Positions 8,741 through 21,224 of a DNA stretch of 43,661 nucleotides are shown here, piece after piece. The notes beneath the pieces were generated by a model. It saw nothing but the letters and a program-made list of their open reading frames with translations, did not search any database and was not told where the DNA came from. This DNA comes from Hyphomicrobiales bacterium (GTDB lineage Bacteria; Pseudomonadota; Alphaproteobacteria; Rhizobiales; Aestuariivirgaceae): contig JALVSR010000042.1 in the NCBI GenBank assembly GCA_027024225.1, forward strand, positions 1 to 43,661. Reading direction: 5' to 3'. Position 1 is the stretch's first letter; every line of letters begins with the position of its first letter. Position numbers and translations under genes: made by a program.

Positions 8741-10318
8741 TCAACGCCAGAACGATGGCTGCAACACCACCAGCACGGTGAAGAATTCCAGCCGCCCCAG
8801 CAGCATGGCGATGGACAGTAGCACCTTCGCCGCATCCGGCATGGCGCGGAAGGTGCCCGCCGGGCCGATCATCTCCCCCAGGCCGGGGCCCACGTTGGTC
8901 ACCGCCGTGATCACGGCGGAAAGGGCGGTGACGAGATCCACCCCCGTCAGCGCCACCAGCATGCCAAATAGCCCTACCGTCATGAACAGCACCGAGACAT
9001 AGGCGAACACCGCCATGGCGATATCCTGCGTCACGGTGCGGTTCTCGTAGGCCATGCTCACCACCCGGTGCGGCATCACCAGGCGCTTCACGTAAGCCGC
9101 GATGGACATCATCATCACCTGGATGCGGAAAATCTTCATGCCGCCCGCGGTGGAGCCGGTGCAGCCGCCGAAGAACATGAACACCAGGAAGGCCGCCATG
9201 GCGAACACCCCCCAGCCGGAATAATCGGCCGTTGCATACCCGGTGGTGGTGATCACGCTGGTGACGTTGAAGGCCGCCAGCCGCAGCGCCTCCGCCGGCG
9301 TCATGCCCTTCTGCCAGATCAGCCACAGGGCAATGATGAGCACGCTCATCAGCAGCAGGGTGAGGAAGCCATGCACCTGCTCGCTGCCGAAGAAGGATGG
9401 CTTGCGCTCGCGGATCATGCGCACGTAGATGACCAGGGGCAGGGAACCGGTGATCATGAACACGATGCAAATCCAGTGCAGCACCGGGCTGGTGAAATAG
9501 GCGAACGAGGCGTCATGGGTGGAAAAGCCGCCTGTGGAAAGGGTGGTCATGGCGTGGTTCACCGCGTCGAACATGCGCATGCCCGCCAGGCGGTAGGCCA
9601 GCGCGCACATGGCCGTGAGCAGCACATAGACGAACGCCAGCCAGCTGATGAACTGCCGCGCGTGCGGCATGATCTTGTCGGAGCGATCCGAACTTTCCGT
9701 CTGGAACAGCTGCATGCCGCCCACCCGCAGGAAAGGCAGCATGATGAGCGCCATCACCACGATGCCCAGCCCGCCGACCCACTGCGTGAGGGAACGCCAC
9801 AGCAACAGGCCTTCGGGCAGACCGTCCAGCCCCGTCAGCACCGTGGCGCCCGTTGTGGTGAGGCCCGAGACGGCCTCGAACCAGGCATCGGTGAAGTCCA
9901 GCGGCTTTTCCATGAAGACGAAGGGAATGGCGGCGAATACCGAAAGCGTCAGCCAGCTGGCCACCGTGATGACGAAGCCCTCCTTCAGCCGCACCCGCTC
10001 CGACCAGGCATCGCGCGAGATGAGCACCATCATGGCGCCGATGAAGCCGGTGATGAGCGCCGAGCCGGCGAACACCTGCCAGTCGGGATTATTGGCCACC
10101 AGATCGGCCAGCATGGGCGGAATCATCAGCAGCGTCAGAACCAGCATCAACGCTCCCACCACGAACATCACGCGGTAGGGGTCGATGGCCGGACTGCGCC
10201 CGCCCACCCGGTGGGAGGCGCGTGTGGCCTTCTCCGCCATATGGTCGAACGTTTCCATTTGCCGCGTCAGCCCATGGTTTTCGCCGCCGTGCCGCCTGAT
10301 CCGGCGGCAAGCTATCAT
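8741..10318 (-). CDS. trkH: TrkH-family potassium uptake channel subunit
   Basis: An integral membrane K+ translocating subunit that works with a TrkA-type NAD-binding gating protein (not in this window). Four pore repeats are visible through their selectivity loops: [34 protein letters not shown] and [13 protein letters not shown], each preceded by hydrophobic helices. The ATG at 10318 overlaps the truA stop (ATGA), suggesting translational coupling. A later start at 10258 ([10 protein letters not shown]) would remove a basic 20-residue leader and fits the usual TrkH length equally well. The first membrane helix begins at [15 protein letters not shown]. Confidence 0.93.
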   Translation of the reverse strand: MIACRRIRRHGGENHGLTRQMETFDHMAEKATRASHRVGGRSPAIDPYRVMFVVGALMLVLTLLMIPPMLADLVANNPDWQVFAGSALITGFIGAMMVLISRDAWSERVRLKEGFVITVASWLTLSVFAAIPFVFMEKPLDFTDAWFEAVSGLTTTGATVLTGLDGLPEGLLLWRSLTQWVGGLGIVVMALIMLPFLRVGGMQLFQTESSDRSDKIMPHARQFISWLAFVYVLLTAMCALAYRLAGMRMFDAVNHAMTTLSTGGFSTHDASFAYFTSPVLHWICIVFMITGSLPLVIYVRMIRERKPSFFGSEQVHGFLTLLLMSVLIIALWLIWQKGMTPAEALRLAAFNVTSVITTTGYATADYSGWGVFAMAAFLVFMFFGGCTGSTAGGMKIFRIQVMMMSIAAYVKRLVMPHRVVSMAYENRTVTQDIAMAVFAYVSVLFMTVGLFGMLVALTGVDLVTALSAVITAVTNVGPGLGEMIGPAGTFRAMPDAAKVLLSIAMLLGRLEFFTVLVVLQPSFWR

Positions 10319-11127
10319 GTTCGGGGAGTTCGTGCATCCCCGCCCGCGATCCCATTCTCAGTCTTCGCCGCCGCGAAAGGGTCGGGATGGTAGTCCACCC
10401 GCATGAGATACAATCCCTCCGGCGGCGCCACCGGGCCACAGGCGGCGCGATTGCACGCTTCCAGGGCCGCGCGCAGGTCTCCGGCCGTCCACTTGCCTTC
10501 TCCCACCAGTTTCAGCGAGCCGACCATGGAACGCACCTGGTTGTGCAGGAAGGAGCGTGCCGAGCAGGTGATGTGGATTTCCTCGCCCACGCGTTCCACG
10601 GCGATGGCGTCAAGCGTTTTCACCGGGCTTTCCGCCTGGCACTGGCTGGCGCGGAAGGTGGTGAAGTCGTGCCGCCCCACCAGCGCCTGCGCCGCCTCGT
10701 GCATGATGCCGGCGTTCAGCGCCACCGGCACGTGCCATACCCGCCCCCTGTCCAGCGCCGGCGGCGCAGGGCGGTTGAGAATGCGATAGAGGTAATGCCG
10801 GCGCATGGCGGAAAACCGGGCATGAAATTCCTCCTCCACCCGCGCCGCGGCCAACACCACCACCGGGTGCGGGCGCAGATGAAAGTTCAGCCCCGCTTGC
10901 AGCCTGTGCGCGGGCCAGTCCTTCTCGAGGGTCACGTGCGCCACCTGCCCACGCGCGTGCACGCCGGTGTCGGTGCGTCCCGCGCCCTGAACACGCACAT
11001 CCCGCTGGCCGGTGAGTTTCTCGATGGCTTCCTCCAGCACCTGCTGCACGGCCAGCCCATTGGCTTGGCGCTGCCAGCCGACGAAGGGGGCGCCGTCGTA
11101 TTCGATCTTCAAGGCATATCGCGGCAT
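10315..11127 (-). CDS. truA: tRNA pseudouridine(38-40) synthase TruA
   Basis: Isomerises uridines 38-40 in the tRNA anticodon arm. The catalytic loop [17 protein letters not shown] carries the active-site Asp (D53). Other family segments include [14 protein letters not shown] at the N-terminus and [14 protein letters not shown] near residue 200. At 270 residues it has the usual length. Its ATG overlaps the fmt stop (TGATG), and its stop overlaps the trkH start, so fmt-truA-trkH are translationally linked. Fmt and TruA are frequent neighbours in alphaproteobacteria. Confidence 0.96.
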   Translation of the reverse strand: MPRYALKIEYDGAPFVGWQRQANGLAVQQVLEEAIEKLTGQRDVRVQGAGRTDTGVHARGQVAHVTLEKDWPAHRLQAGLNFHLRPHPVVVLAAARVEEEFHARFSAMRRHYLYRILNRPAPPALDRGRVWHVPVALNAGIMHEAAQALVGRHDFTTFRASQCQAESPVKTLDAIAVERVGEEIHITCSARSFLHNQVRSMVGSLKLVGEGKWTAGDLRAALEACNRAACGPVAPPEGLYLMRVDYHPDPFAAAKTENGIAGGDARTPRT

Positions 11128-12116
11128 CAGGATTTGCTCCCGGTTTGCCGGTTTGAGGTTGTTTCCGGCGGAGGAATGCGCATGCCCGGCTTCACCGGAA
11201 ACCCGCGCAGGAAGGCTTCTCGCTCAAGCGGCGCCTTGCCCTCGCGCTGCAACACGAGTGGGCGAATGGCCCCCTCGCCACAAGCGATGGCAAGGTCCTT
11301 GTCCAGTATCTCGCCCGGCGCGGCCTTGTTCGTATCCGCATCCCGCGCCGGCTCGGCCTTCAGTATGCGCACGCGCACCTTTTCTTCTGGCTTCTCTGGC
11401 CTGGGCAGCCACATCCATGCGCCCGGATAGGGCGAAAGCCCGTGAATGTGCCGCAACACCTCTCGCGCGGAGCGGGAAAAGTCTATTTGCGTTTCTTTCT
11501 TGCTGATCTTCTCCGCATGGGTCACCCCCGCCTGCGGTTGCGGCACACAGTCGAGCGTGCCGCGCGCCTCCAGTTCTTGCATGGCCGCGGCCATCAGCTC
11601 CGCCCCCTGTTCCGCCAGCAGGTCGTGCAGTTCGCCGGCGGTGGTATCATCCGTGATGGGCACCTCCAGGCAACCACACACGTCGCCCGTGTCCAGCCCT
11701 GCATCCATGCGCATCACGCACACCCCACTGGTTGTGTCCCCGGCCATGATGGCGCGCTGAATCGGCGCCGCCCCGCGCCAGCGTGGCAGCAGCGAGGCGT
11801 GCAGGTTGAAGCACCCGTAGCGGGGGATTTCCAGCACCTTGCGCGGCAGGATGAGGCCATAGGCCACCACCACGATGACATCGGGCCGCAACGCCCTCAG
11901 CGCCTCCTGTTCATCTCTGTCGCGCAGGGATCTTGGCCAGCGCACTTCCACCCCCATCTCCCGCGCCGCCTGCGCCACCGGAGTGGGGCGCTCTTTCTTG
12001 CCGCGGCCGGCGGGACGTGGCGGCTGGGTGTAGACGGCTGCGATATCGTGCTGTTGCGCCAGTTTGCGCAAGGTGGGCACGGCAAAATCCGGCGATCCCA
12101 TGAAGATCATGCGCAT
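11127..12116 (-). CDS. fmt: Methionyl-tRNA formyltransferase
   Basis: Formylates initiator Met-tRNA with 10-formyl-THF. The N-terminal domain opens with [19 protein letters not shown] and contains the formyl-THF site around [21 protein letters not shown] and [16 protein letters not shown]. The C-terminal OB-fold domain follows ([13 protein letters not shown]). I moved the start from 12239 to ATG 12116, which has GGGGGAGA about 7 bases upstream and gives a 329-residue protein, near the family norm. The usual partner def (peptide deformylase) is not adjacent. Confidence 0.95.
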   Translation of the reverse strand: MRMIFMGSPDFAVPTLRKLAQQHDIAAVYTQPPRPAGRGKKERPTPVAQAAREMGVEVRWPRSLRDRDEQEALRALRPDVIVVVAYGLILPRKVLEIPRYGCFNLHASLLPRWRGAAPIQRAIMAGDTTSGVCVMRMDAGLDTGDVCGCLEVPITDDTTAGELHDLLAEQGAELMAAAMQELEARGTLDCVPQPQAGVTHAEKISKKETQIDFSRSAREVLRHIHGLSPYPGAWMWLPRPEKPEEKVRVRILKAEPARDADTNKAAPGEILDKDLAIACGEGAIRPLVLQREGKAPLEREAFLRGFPVKPGMRIPPPETTSNRQTGSKS

Positions 12117-12311
12117 GACCGTTCTCCCCCTCGCACGGCTCCTGTCGTCCTTCTGCATGGCGCAAGGCCGATGAAAACACGCCCGCAATGCGGGCAGAGC
12201 GCCTGCTCCATAGGTAAGCCCCCGCAGCGCCCGGGACAAGCGCTACGGGGGCATCCTGTTGCAGGGTTGAGGTCGGCCAGGTCGGAACGAGGCGTCCGAT
12301 CGCCGCGGCGA

Positions 12312-12593
12312 TCAGGCGCGGTATTCCTTCAGCCGCGTCGTTCTCAGGCCCTTCAGCCCATATTTGTCGATGGCCCGCTGCCAGCTGAGGAATTCTTCCA
12401 CCGTCAGCGCATAGCGCTCACAGGCTTCCCGCAGCGACAACAGCCCGCCGCGCACGGCCGCCACCACCTCCGCCTTGCGGCGAATGACCCAGCGCCGGGT
12501 GCCCGGCGGCGGCAGGTCGGCAATGGACAACGGAGAGCCATCAGGCCCGATCACGACTTTCACTCGGGAAAGTACAGGATTACTCATACGCAT
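12312..12593 (-). CDS. sciP: SciP-type CtrA inhibitor (DUF1153)
   Basis: A small helix-turn-helix protein that in Caulobacter binds CtrA and blocks CtrA-dependent transcription after division. The core VVIGPDGSPLSIADLPPPGTRRWVIRRKAEVVAAVRGGLLSLREACERYALTVEEFLSW shows the near-invariant DUF1153 pattern (quoted here only to identify the block; the strongest marker is LPPPGTRRWVIRRKAEVVAA). Start choice is between ATG 12593 and 12587; neither has a strong ribosome site, and the ORF-track start is longer. A 16-bp palindrome GATCGCC-GC-GGCGATC (12298-12313) overlaps the stop. The gene is divergent from mnmA. Together with the PodJ-like gene it indicates CtrA-type cell-cycle control. Confidence 0.93.
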   Translation of the reverse strand: MRMSNPVLSRVKVVIGPDGSPLSIADLPPPGTRRWVIRRKAEVVAAVRGGLLSLREACERYALTVEEFLSWQRAIDKYGLKGLRTTRLKEYRA

Positions 12594-12772
12594 ACACCCG
12601 TCAGAATACGATACACTAACACACAAACAACACGCGCTTTCGCGTCAACCATGGGCACCTTACCGCCACGCGACTTAAAAAACGTCTAAGCGAAGGCAAA
12701 CAATTTGCTAAGATCGCTGCCATTCCAGCACACCGCCACAACCGGCCAATGATCAGGAGGAGAACTACACGC

Positions 12773-14023
12773 GTGACTTTGCCGGCCGATCATGTTCGCG
12801 CTCTTTCGCAAGGCCTGCTGGAGGCCGTGCGCGCCGCCACCGACCTGCCTCCGGGAGCGCGGGTGGTGGTGGCCATGTCCGGTGGCGTGGATTCCACCGC
12901 CACCGCCGGGCTGTTGTGCGCGGCCGGCTACGAGGTGGTGGGCGTGCACATGCGACTGGGATCCCCCGGTGGGGCGCATGCGGCGGGCAGAAAGGCCTGC
13001 TGTGGCGCGCAGGACATCCTGGACGCCCGCCAGGCGGCGGTGCGGCTGGGCATCGAGTTTCACGTGATGGAGCTGCGCGAGGCCTTCCGGCAAGAGGTGG
13101 TGGAGCCCTTCGTTGACAGCTATCTTGCCGGGCGCACACCCAACCCGTGCGTTGAATGCAATCGCACCGTGAAGTTCACCACCCTGCTGGCGCGCGCCCG
13201 CGAGCTGGGAGCGGCGGCGCTGGTGACGGGGCATTACGCCGAAATCCGCCGCCTGCGTCCCGGAAACGAGCGTTTCGGCCTGTTCACGCCCGCCGACATG
13301 AGGCGTGATCAGAGCTATTTCCTGTACGCCATCACGCAGGAGCAGCTGAATCACTTGCGCTTTCCGCTGGCGCGGCTGGAAAAGGCCGATGTGCGCCGCG
13401 CGGCGGCCGCGCTGGGGCTGGAGCACGTGGCCAACAAGCAGGACAGCCAGGACATCTGCTTCGTGCCCGAGGGAGGGTATCGTGCGCTCATCCAGCGCCT
13501 GCGGCCGGAAGCGAACCGGCCCGGCGAGATCGTGCACGTGGATGGTCGTGTGCTGGGCCGGCACGAGGGCATAGCCCGCTTCACCATCGGCCAGCGCCGC
13601 GGCCTGGGCGTTACCGTGGGATCACCGCTCTACGTGGTGGACATCGACGCGGAAACGAACCGTGTCATCGTCGGGCCGAAGGAAGCGCTGGCGCGCCGCC
13701 ACATCGTGCTGGAGCGGGTGAACTGGCTGGGCGATGCACCATTGCCCGAGACGCAGAAAGAGGCCCTGCCCATGCACGTGAAGATCCGCTCCACCCGCCC
13801 CGCCGTGCCCGCGCGCGCGTGGCGCGACGCCACGACGGAGCAGGTGCATGTGCTGCTGGATGCGCCGGAATACGGCGTCTCGCCGGGGCAGGCCTGCGTG
13901 TTCTACGAGCATGCCGGTTCCGGCGCGCGCGTGTTCGGCGGCGGTGTCATCACCCGTGCGCCGGCGGGGGAGGCGCTTGTGGATTCTCATGGCGCACGGA
14001 CATTTTCCGCGCGGACATCTTGA
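12773..14023 (+). CDS. mnmA: tRNA 2-thiouridine(34) synthase MnmA
   Basis: Thiolates U34 of Lys, Glu and Gln tRNAs using ATP and a persulfide relay. The P-loop motif [17 protein letters not shown], the catalytic Cys in [14 protein letters not shown] and the second Cys in [15 protein letters not shown] are all present. The central AdoSMet-like beta domains follow ([11 protein letters not shown]). I chose GTG 12773 rather than the ATG at 12749 because AGGAGGAG sits at 12755-12762, correctly spaced for GTG and impossible for the earlier ATG. At 416 residues it is slightly long for the family. It is divergent from sciP across about 180 bp. Confidence 0.95.
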   Translation: MTLPADHVRALSQGLLEAVRAATDLPPGARVVVAMSGGVDSTATAGLLCAAGYEVVGVHMRLGSPGGAHAAGRKACCGAQDILDARQAAVRLGIEFHVMELREAFRQEVVEPFVDSYLAGRTPNPCVECNRTVKFTTLLARARELGAAALVTGHYAEIRRLRPGNERFGLFTPADMRRDQSYFLYAITQEQLNHLRFPLARLEKADVRRAAAALGLEHVANKQDSQDICFVPEGGYRALIQRLRPEANRPGEIVHVDGRVLGRHEGIARFTIGQRRGLGVTVGSPLYVVDIDAETNRVIVGPKEALARRHIVLERVNWLGDAPLPETQKEALPMHVKIRSTRPAVPARAWRDATTEQVHVLLDAPEYGVSPGQACVFYEHAGSGARVFGGGVITRAPAGEALVDSHGARTFSARTS

Positions 14024-14167
14024 AAGTCTTTTCATGTGCCGATACTGGACGTATCGCGGGGCTCTGGTGTAGGGTGGCGCAAATCGCACGGGAGCGGCAG
14101 GCATTCCGCGGTTTGGCGGGCGGAATTTCCGTGGTTTGCCCGCATGATGGGGAATCATGGCGTGAAC

Positions 14168-14854
14168 ATGAATGGCAAACGACTGAATGGAGGCAAGGAA
14201 AGGGCGCTGGCAGACATCGATGAAGAAGCTGTCCGCAGGGCCTATGCCCGCTGGGCTCCCATATATGACTTCACTTTCGGCATCATTACCAATGCCGGCC
14301 GCCAGCAGGTCATTCGCCAGCTCAACAAGCGTCCGCCCAGCCGCATCCTGGAGGTTGGTGTGGGCACCGGCATTTCCCTCGCCTCCTACAAGCCCGAACA
14401 CCGCATAACCGGCATCGACCTTTCCCCCGACATGCTGGAGCGCGCCCGTGCGCGGGTGCGACGCCAGGGGCTGAAAAATGTCGAGGCCCTGCTGGAAATG
14501 GATGCCGCGGCCATGGACTTTCCCGATAATAGCTTCGACATCGTAGTGGCTTTCTATGTGCTCACGGTGGTGCCCGACCCGCAAAAGGTGATGCGGGAAA
14601 TGGCCAGGGTATGCAAGCCTGGCGGAGAGGTCGTGGTGGTCAATCATTTCAGCCAGGACGGCGGCCTGCGCGGCCTGATAGAGAAGCGTCTGGCCCGATA
14701 TGCCGAAAACCTCGGCTGGCGCCCGGAATTTCCGGAATCGGAAATCATGGTCTGCAATGACCTGGTGCTGGACGAGCGCCGGAAGGCCTTCCCGTTCGGG
14801 ATTTTCGACATTCTGCGTCTGCGCAAGACGCCGCAAGCCTCAGCCGCCATCTGA
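14168..14854 (+). CDS. pmtA: PmtA-type phosphatidylethanolamine N-methyltransferase (Rhodobacter/UbiE-like branch)
   Basis: A class I SAM methyltransferase close in sequence pattern to Rhodobacter-type PmtA, which methylates phosphatidylethanolamine towards phosphatidylcholine. The leader RRAYARWAPIYDFTFG, motif I LEVGVGTGISL, the GIDLSPDMLERA acidic loop, FPDNSFDIVVAFYVLTVVPDP and GGEVVVVNHF are all typical of that branch. UbiE/MenG is the main alternative, but the NHF.....G and LGWRPEF segments favour PmtA. The start is uncertain. ATG 14168 gives a compact 228-residue protein; the ribosome site is weak and ATG 14144 is possible. It lies 144 bp after mnmA and 39 bp before a second lipid methyltransferase. 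Confidence 0.8.
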   Translation: MNGKRLNGGKERALADIDEEAVRRAYARWAPIYDFTFGIITNAGRQQVIRQLNKRPPSRILEVGVGTGISLASYKPEHRITGIDLSPDMLERARARVRRQGLKNVEALLEMDAAAMDFPDNSFDIVVAFYVLTVVPDPQKVMREMARVCKPGGEVVVVNHFSQDGGLRGLIEKRLARYAENLGWRPEFPESEIMVCNDLVLDERRKAFPFGIFDILRLRKTPQASAAI

Positions 14855-14893
14855 TCAATTCGGCTGTCTTGCTTTCAATACGGGGGCTGTTTC

Positions 14894-15484
14894 ATGGGGG
14901 GACTTGTTTTTCTCAAGCGCTTTTTCGCCATGCCTGGCCAGGTCGGGTCTGTCATTCCCAGTAGCCGCTGGCTTTCGCGGGCCATGGTGAAGCAGTTATG
15001 CCCCCATCCCGACGAGGTGCTGCTGGAGCTGGGACCGGGCACCGGGGTGTTCACACAGGCCTTGCTGGACCATGGCATGCCGCCGGAGAAACTGCTGCTG
15101 GTGGAGCTGGATCCGAAGTTTTCCGAACTCCTGCGCAAAAGGTTCCCGCGCGTGCGCGTCTGCGAGGCCGATGTTGCCACCCTGCCGGAAATTCTGCGGA
15201 ACGAAGGCGTGGGGCCTGTCAGGCAAATGCTTTCCGGCCTGCCGTTCCGCAGCATGCCACCTGCGCTGCGCCATCGCATAGGGGAGGCGGTGGCCAAGAG
15301 CCTGGCCGGTGGCGGCATCTTGGCGCAGTTCAGCTATTTTCCCGTGCCGCCCCTGCCGCCGGAAGTTGCCGAGGCAAATGGCATGCATGGAAAAATAGCG
15401 CAATTCGTCACCTTCAATTTCCCCCCGGCCTTCATTTGGAAATACCATAAAAATTCCTCCATCAGCGGTGTGGCGCAGGCTTGA
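14894..15484 (+). CDS. Phospholipid N-methyltransferase-like protein (COG3963, Sinorhizobium-type)
   Basis: A 196-residue SAM-dependent methyltransferase of the rRNA-adenine-dimethylase-like fold used by Sinorhizobium/Agrobacterium PmtA and Bradyrhizobium PmtX1. Visible features are the amphipathic N-terminal helix with basic residues (FLKRFFAMPGQVGSVIPSSR, membrane-binding in relatives), motif I LLELGPGTGVFTQALLDHG, VELDPKFSELLRKRFP and the post-I/IV loop MLSGLPFRSMP. It probably methylates PE or a methylated PE intermediate. GGGGG upstream of ATG 14894 supports the start. It follows the Rhodobacter-type pmtA closely, so the two are likely co-transcribed. Confidence 0.75.
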   Translation: MGGLVFLKRFFAMPGQVGSVIPSSRWLSRAMVKQLCPHPDEVLLELGPGTGVFTQALLDHGMPPEKLLLVELDPKFSELLRKRFPRVRVCEADVATLPEILRNEGVGPVRQMLSGLPFRSMPPALRHRIGEAVAKSLAGGGILAQFSYFPVPPLPPEVAEANGMHGKIAQFVTFNFPPAFIWKYHKNSSISGVAQA

Positions 15485-15582
15485 CTTTTTCTCGCATGGC
15501 TTCATATATGCCGTGTATCGCCAAACGGGGCGGAACGGGGCGGGCGGATGCATCGCCTGTTTCCGGCGCCTTGGCGTCTTCC

Positions 15583-15659
15583 GGCGGGGTAGCTCAGTTG
15601 GTTAGAGCAGCGGAATCATAATCCGCGTGTCGGGGGTTCGAGTCCCTCCCCCGCTACCA
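15583..15659 (+). tRNA. tRNA-Met (CAT), elongator type
   Basis: A 77-nt cloverleaf with acceptor GGCGGGG/CCCCGCT, D arm AGCTCAGTTGGTTAGAGC, anticodon arm GCGGA-ATCATAA-TCCGC (anticodon CAT), T arm GGGGG-TTCGAGT-CCCTC and an encoded CCA. The body matches alphaproteobacterial elongator tRNA-Met rather than initiator (no C1xA72 mismatch) or tRNA-Ile2. No integrase or attachment-site repeat is found nearby. Confidence 0.95.
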
Positions 15660-15879
15660 CGAAATTCTCCCTGAAAATCCCTTGATATCCTCACTTGATA
15701 TCCTCAAACGGCTTGCCTGGCTGCATGGATATCCGCCTTGCGGCCGTTTGGCACGAAATGTTGCGGGCCGCTGCCAGGGGGCGAATTTGCCTTGTGAGTC
15801 GTTTTTTCTCCCGTGCGAGGGCGAAGTGGGGCTATAGAGGATTTCATCGGCGAAAGATTATTGCGACGGAGCGTATCAG

Positions 15880-16857
15880 ATGGCCATTCCCCGCAATCAC
15901 AAGAAGAAGTTCTCCGAACTGAGCGAGCGGGAAATCCTGGCGCTGGCCATTTCCGGCGAGGAGGAGGATGCGCGCATCTACATGTCCATCGCCAGCCGGC
16001 TGCAGGAGAACTTTCCGCATTCGGCCCGCATTTTCATGGAAATGGCGCACGAGGAGCTGGAGCACAAGCGCCGTCTGGAAGAGCTCTATCGCGAGAAGTT
16101 CGGCGACATCATCCCGCTCATCCGCAAGGAGGATGTGGCCGGCTTCGTCAGGCACTCTCCCGTGTGGTTGCTGCCCGATTTCGACATCGAACGCGCCCGG
16201 CGGCTGGCGCTGGTGATGGAGCTCGAGACCTATCGCTTCTACAAGCGCGCGGCGGAGAAGGCGAAAGACCCGAAAGTGCGCGAGCTGCTGGAATGGCTGG
16301 CCGAACAGGAGCGCCACCACGAATCCCTGGCCGCCAGGCTGGAGCTTGAATATGTGGACGCCGACGCGCGGCTGGAGGAACGCGAGGCGGCGCGGCGTCT
16401 GTTTGCCCTGCAGGTGGTGCAGCCCGGCCTGATGGGCCTGATGGACGGCGCGGTGTCCTCCGTCGCCCCCATCTTCGCCGCTGCGCTGGCCACGCAGGAT
16501 TCGTGGCAGACGTTCCAGGTGGGCCTTGCCATGTCGGTGGGCTCGGGCATCTCCATGGGCATCGCCGAGGCCTTGTCCGACGATGGCGAGCTGACCGGGC
16601 GTGGGCATCCGCTCATCCGCGGGCTGGCCAGCGGCCTCATGACCATGCTGGGGGGCCTGGGCTTCACCTGGCCGTTCCTGTTCTTCGAGTTCTGGACAGC
16701 CTTCTGGGTCTCCATCATCATGGTGGTGCTGGAGTTGGGACTGATCGCCTGGATCCGTTATCGCTTCATGGAAACCCCCCTGCACCGGGCCTTCATCCAG
16801 ATCGTGGTTGGCGGCGCCATTGTGCTGTTGGTGGGCCTGTTCATCGGCGGCGCATAG
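15880..16857 (+). CDS. mbfA: MbfA-type membrane-bound ferritin / iron exporter (rubrerythrin + VIT1 domains)
   Basis: A fusion of an N-terminal ferritin-like diiron domain (residues about 15-165: SGEEEDARIYMSIA, HEELEHKRRLEELY, ELETYRFYKRAA, EQERHHESLAARLELEY) with a C-terminal VIT1/CCC1-type transporter domain (about 175-325: GLMDGAVSSVAPIFAAALA, MGIAEALSDDGE, then membrane helices to the end). In Bradyrhizobium and Agrobacterium MbfA exports iron and protects against peroxide and acid stress under Irr control. I do not see an Irr-type TTTAGAA-n-TTCTAAA box in the 220 bp upstream. The full length is normal for the family. A terminator separates it from convergent secA. Confidence 0.92.
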   Translation: MAIPRNHKKKFSELSEREILALAISGEEEDARIYMSIASRLQENFPHSARIFMEMAHEELEHKRRLEELYREKFGDIIPLIRKEDVAGFVRHSPVWLLPDFDIERARRLALVMELETYRFYKRAAEKAKDPKVRELLEWLAEQERHHESLAARLELEYVDADARLEEREAARRLFALQVVQPGLMGLMDGAVSSVAPIFAAALATQDSWQTFQVGLAMSVGSGISMGIAEALSDDGELTGRGHPLIRGLASGLMTMLGGLGFTWPFLFFEFWTAFWVSIIMVVLELGLIAWIRYRFMETPLHRAFIQIVVGGAIVLLVGLFIGGA

Positions 16858-16903
16858 CGCGTGGTCCACCGTCCATCGCTCTTCATGTTTCTGCCCGGCG
16901 AAA

Positions 16904-16926
16904 AGGGCGCCCGGGATGGGCGCCCT
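16904..16926 (-). terminator. Intrinsic terminator of secA (may also stop mbfA)
   Basis: AGGGCGCCC-GGGAT-GGGCGCCCT, a 9-bp stem with 5-nt loop. On the minus strand it is followed by TTTTCGCC, which suits secA. It sits between the convergent mbfA and secA genes. Confidence 0.7.
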
Positions 16927-17032
16927 CGCTGTGTCTTCGTTTGCGAATGCGTGGCGCAAGACAGTGCGAGCGCCAGCCACGGCGCCTGCCGGCGGAATGG
17001 CCGCGGCAATCAGGAATCAGGCCAGCCAGAAA

Positions 17033-19801
<2,769 letters not shown>

Positions 19802-20255
19802 GTTTCCTACCTGTGTTGCAGAAATCTCAAGGCATCGCGTGATTCGCGGATACGCAATGCCGCTTCCGGATCGCGCCGGATTGTGTCCGCCTGATGACAA
19901 ACCGTATCTGCGGCGCGAATCCGGCATTTTCAAGTGCGTTCCTTAGCAGGAAAGCTGTGTGGGCGGCAAATGGCCTTGTCAATTCGCCAGGCGGGGGAGG
20001 CGGGTGCGGCCGAATGCGCAATCATGGTTGTCAGGCGTGGCAGATGCGTGTAATCCATGCACGCTGTCGGTCTGTTACGTGAGATATGGCGCACGCCTTG
20101 CCGCTGCCAGCAAATTGTTGCCGCATTCCGCAGGCACCCAGCTCAGGCCGGCAAGCGGGTTTTGTCGACATCAAGCAAGCAGCCCGATGAACAAGCAACC
20201 CAAAGCCGCACAGGCAGAAAGCCCAGGTTTTTTTGGCTGTCGCGGAACGCTGAAG
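19802..20255. other. 454-bp divergent intergenic region between secA and the parvulin gene
   Basis: No coding sequence is supported. On the plus strand TTGTCA (20028-20033), a 17-bp spacer and TAATCC (20051-20056) form a weak sigma-70-like promoter candidate for the isomerase gene. No clear promoter for secA could be picked. Confidence 0.4.
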
Positions 20256-21185
20256 ATGAAAGCCATGTTCAAAACCACGAAGACGCTCCTCGTTGTCTCC
20301 CTGTTCATGCTCGCGGCCCCCTTGGCCATGGCGCAGCAAAAGGGCGGCGCCGGCAAGGTCGATGGTGACAGGGCCAGCACCGTCGTCGCCCGGGTGAATG
20401 GTTATGAGATCACCGCGAAAGAAGTGGAGCTGGCGGCGGAGGACGTTGCGGCGCAGCTGAAGGACGTGCCGCCGAAGATGCGCTATCCGCTGATCGTCCA
20501 ATATCTCATCGAGCGTCATCTGCTGGCCCAGAAGGCGCTGAAGGAGGGGCTGGCCGAGTCGGAGGAATACAAGCGCCGTCTGCGATTCTACCAGTACAAG
20601 GCGCTGCGCGACGCCTATTTCCACAAGAAGATCAAGCCGCGCGTCAGCAAGGAAAGGATCAAGGAGGTCTACGAGCGCGAAACGAAGAAGATCAAGCCCA
20701 TCGAGCGGGTGCGCGCCCGGCACATCCTGGTTTCCACGAAGGAAGAGGCCGAGAAGGTGCTCAAGGAGCTCAAGGCGGGAGCGAAGTTCGAGGACCTGGC
20801 GCGCAAGTATTCCAAGGATGGCTCGAAGGAGTTCGGCGGCGATCTGGGCTACTTCACCGCCGACGAGATGGTGCCGGAGTTCTCCAAGGCCGTTTTCGCC
20901 CTGAAGGTGGGCGAGGTGTCGAAGCCCGTGAAGACCGAGTACGGTTGGCACATCATCAAGCTGGAAGACCGCAAGAAGGTGGGGCCGCGCCCGCTGGAGG
21001 AAGTGGCGCCGGGCATCGAGGCCCTGCTGCTGCGCCAGGAGGTGCAGAAGGAAGTGGCGCAACTGGGCAAGGCCAGCAAGATCGAACTGCTGGATCCGGA
21101 GCTGAAGAAGCTCCAGGAAGAAAATCGCAAGAAGCTCGAAGAGCTGAAAAAGAAGGCCGAGGCCGCGAAGAAGGCGAAGAAGTGA
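20256..21185 (+). CDS. Periplasmic parvulin-type peptidyl-prolyl isomerase (PpiC/PrsA/SurA-like)
   Basis: A 309-residue exported foldase. Signal peptide MFKTTKTLLVVSLFMLAAPLAMA ends at AMA-QQ. A SurA-N-like helical segment (about 30-140) precedes one parvulin domain (RVRARHILVSTKEEAEKVLKE ... GGDLGYFTADEMVPEFSKAVFALKVGE ... YGWHIIKLED), and the protein ends in a Lys/Glu-rich coiled tail. ATG 20256 (or 20265) gives the correct signal peptide. The ORF-track start 99 codons earlier would bury it. Only 39 bp separate it from argJ. The secA/foldase/argJ order is common in alphaproteobacteria. Confidence 0.92.
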   Translation: MKAMFKTTKTLLVVSLFMLAAPLAMAQQKGGAGKVDGDRASTVVARVNGYEITAKEVELAAEDVAAQLKDVPPKMRYPLIVQYLIERHLLAQKALKEGLAESEEYKRRLRFYQYKALRDAYFHKKIKPRVSKERIKEVYERETKKIKPIERVRARHILVSTKEEAEKVLKELKAGAKFEDLARKYSKDGSKEFGGDLGYFTADEMVPEFSKAVFALKVGEVSKPVKTEYGWHIIKLEDRKKVGPRPLEEVAPGIEALLLRQEVQKEVAQLGKASKIELLDPELKKLQEENRKKLEELKKKAEAAKKAKK

Positions 21186-21224
21186 TCTGTTCGCCCGCCC
21201 TTGGGTGGTGTCGGAGCAAACGGC

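Noticed and set aside
15583-15659. tRNA-Met as an integration site
   Set aside because: No integrase, no duplicated tRNA 3' end and no composition shift on either side.
15660-15879. Irr or iron-responsive box upstream of mbfA
   Set aside because: No TTTAGAA/TTCTAAA-like inverted pair could be found.
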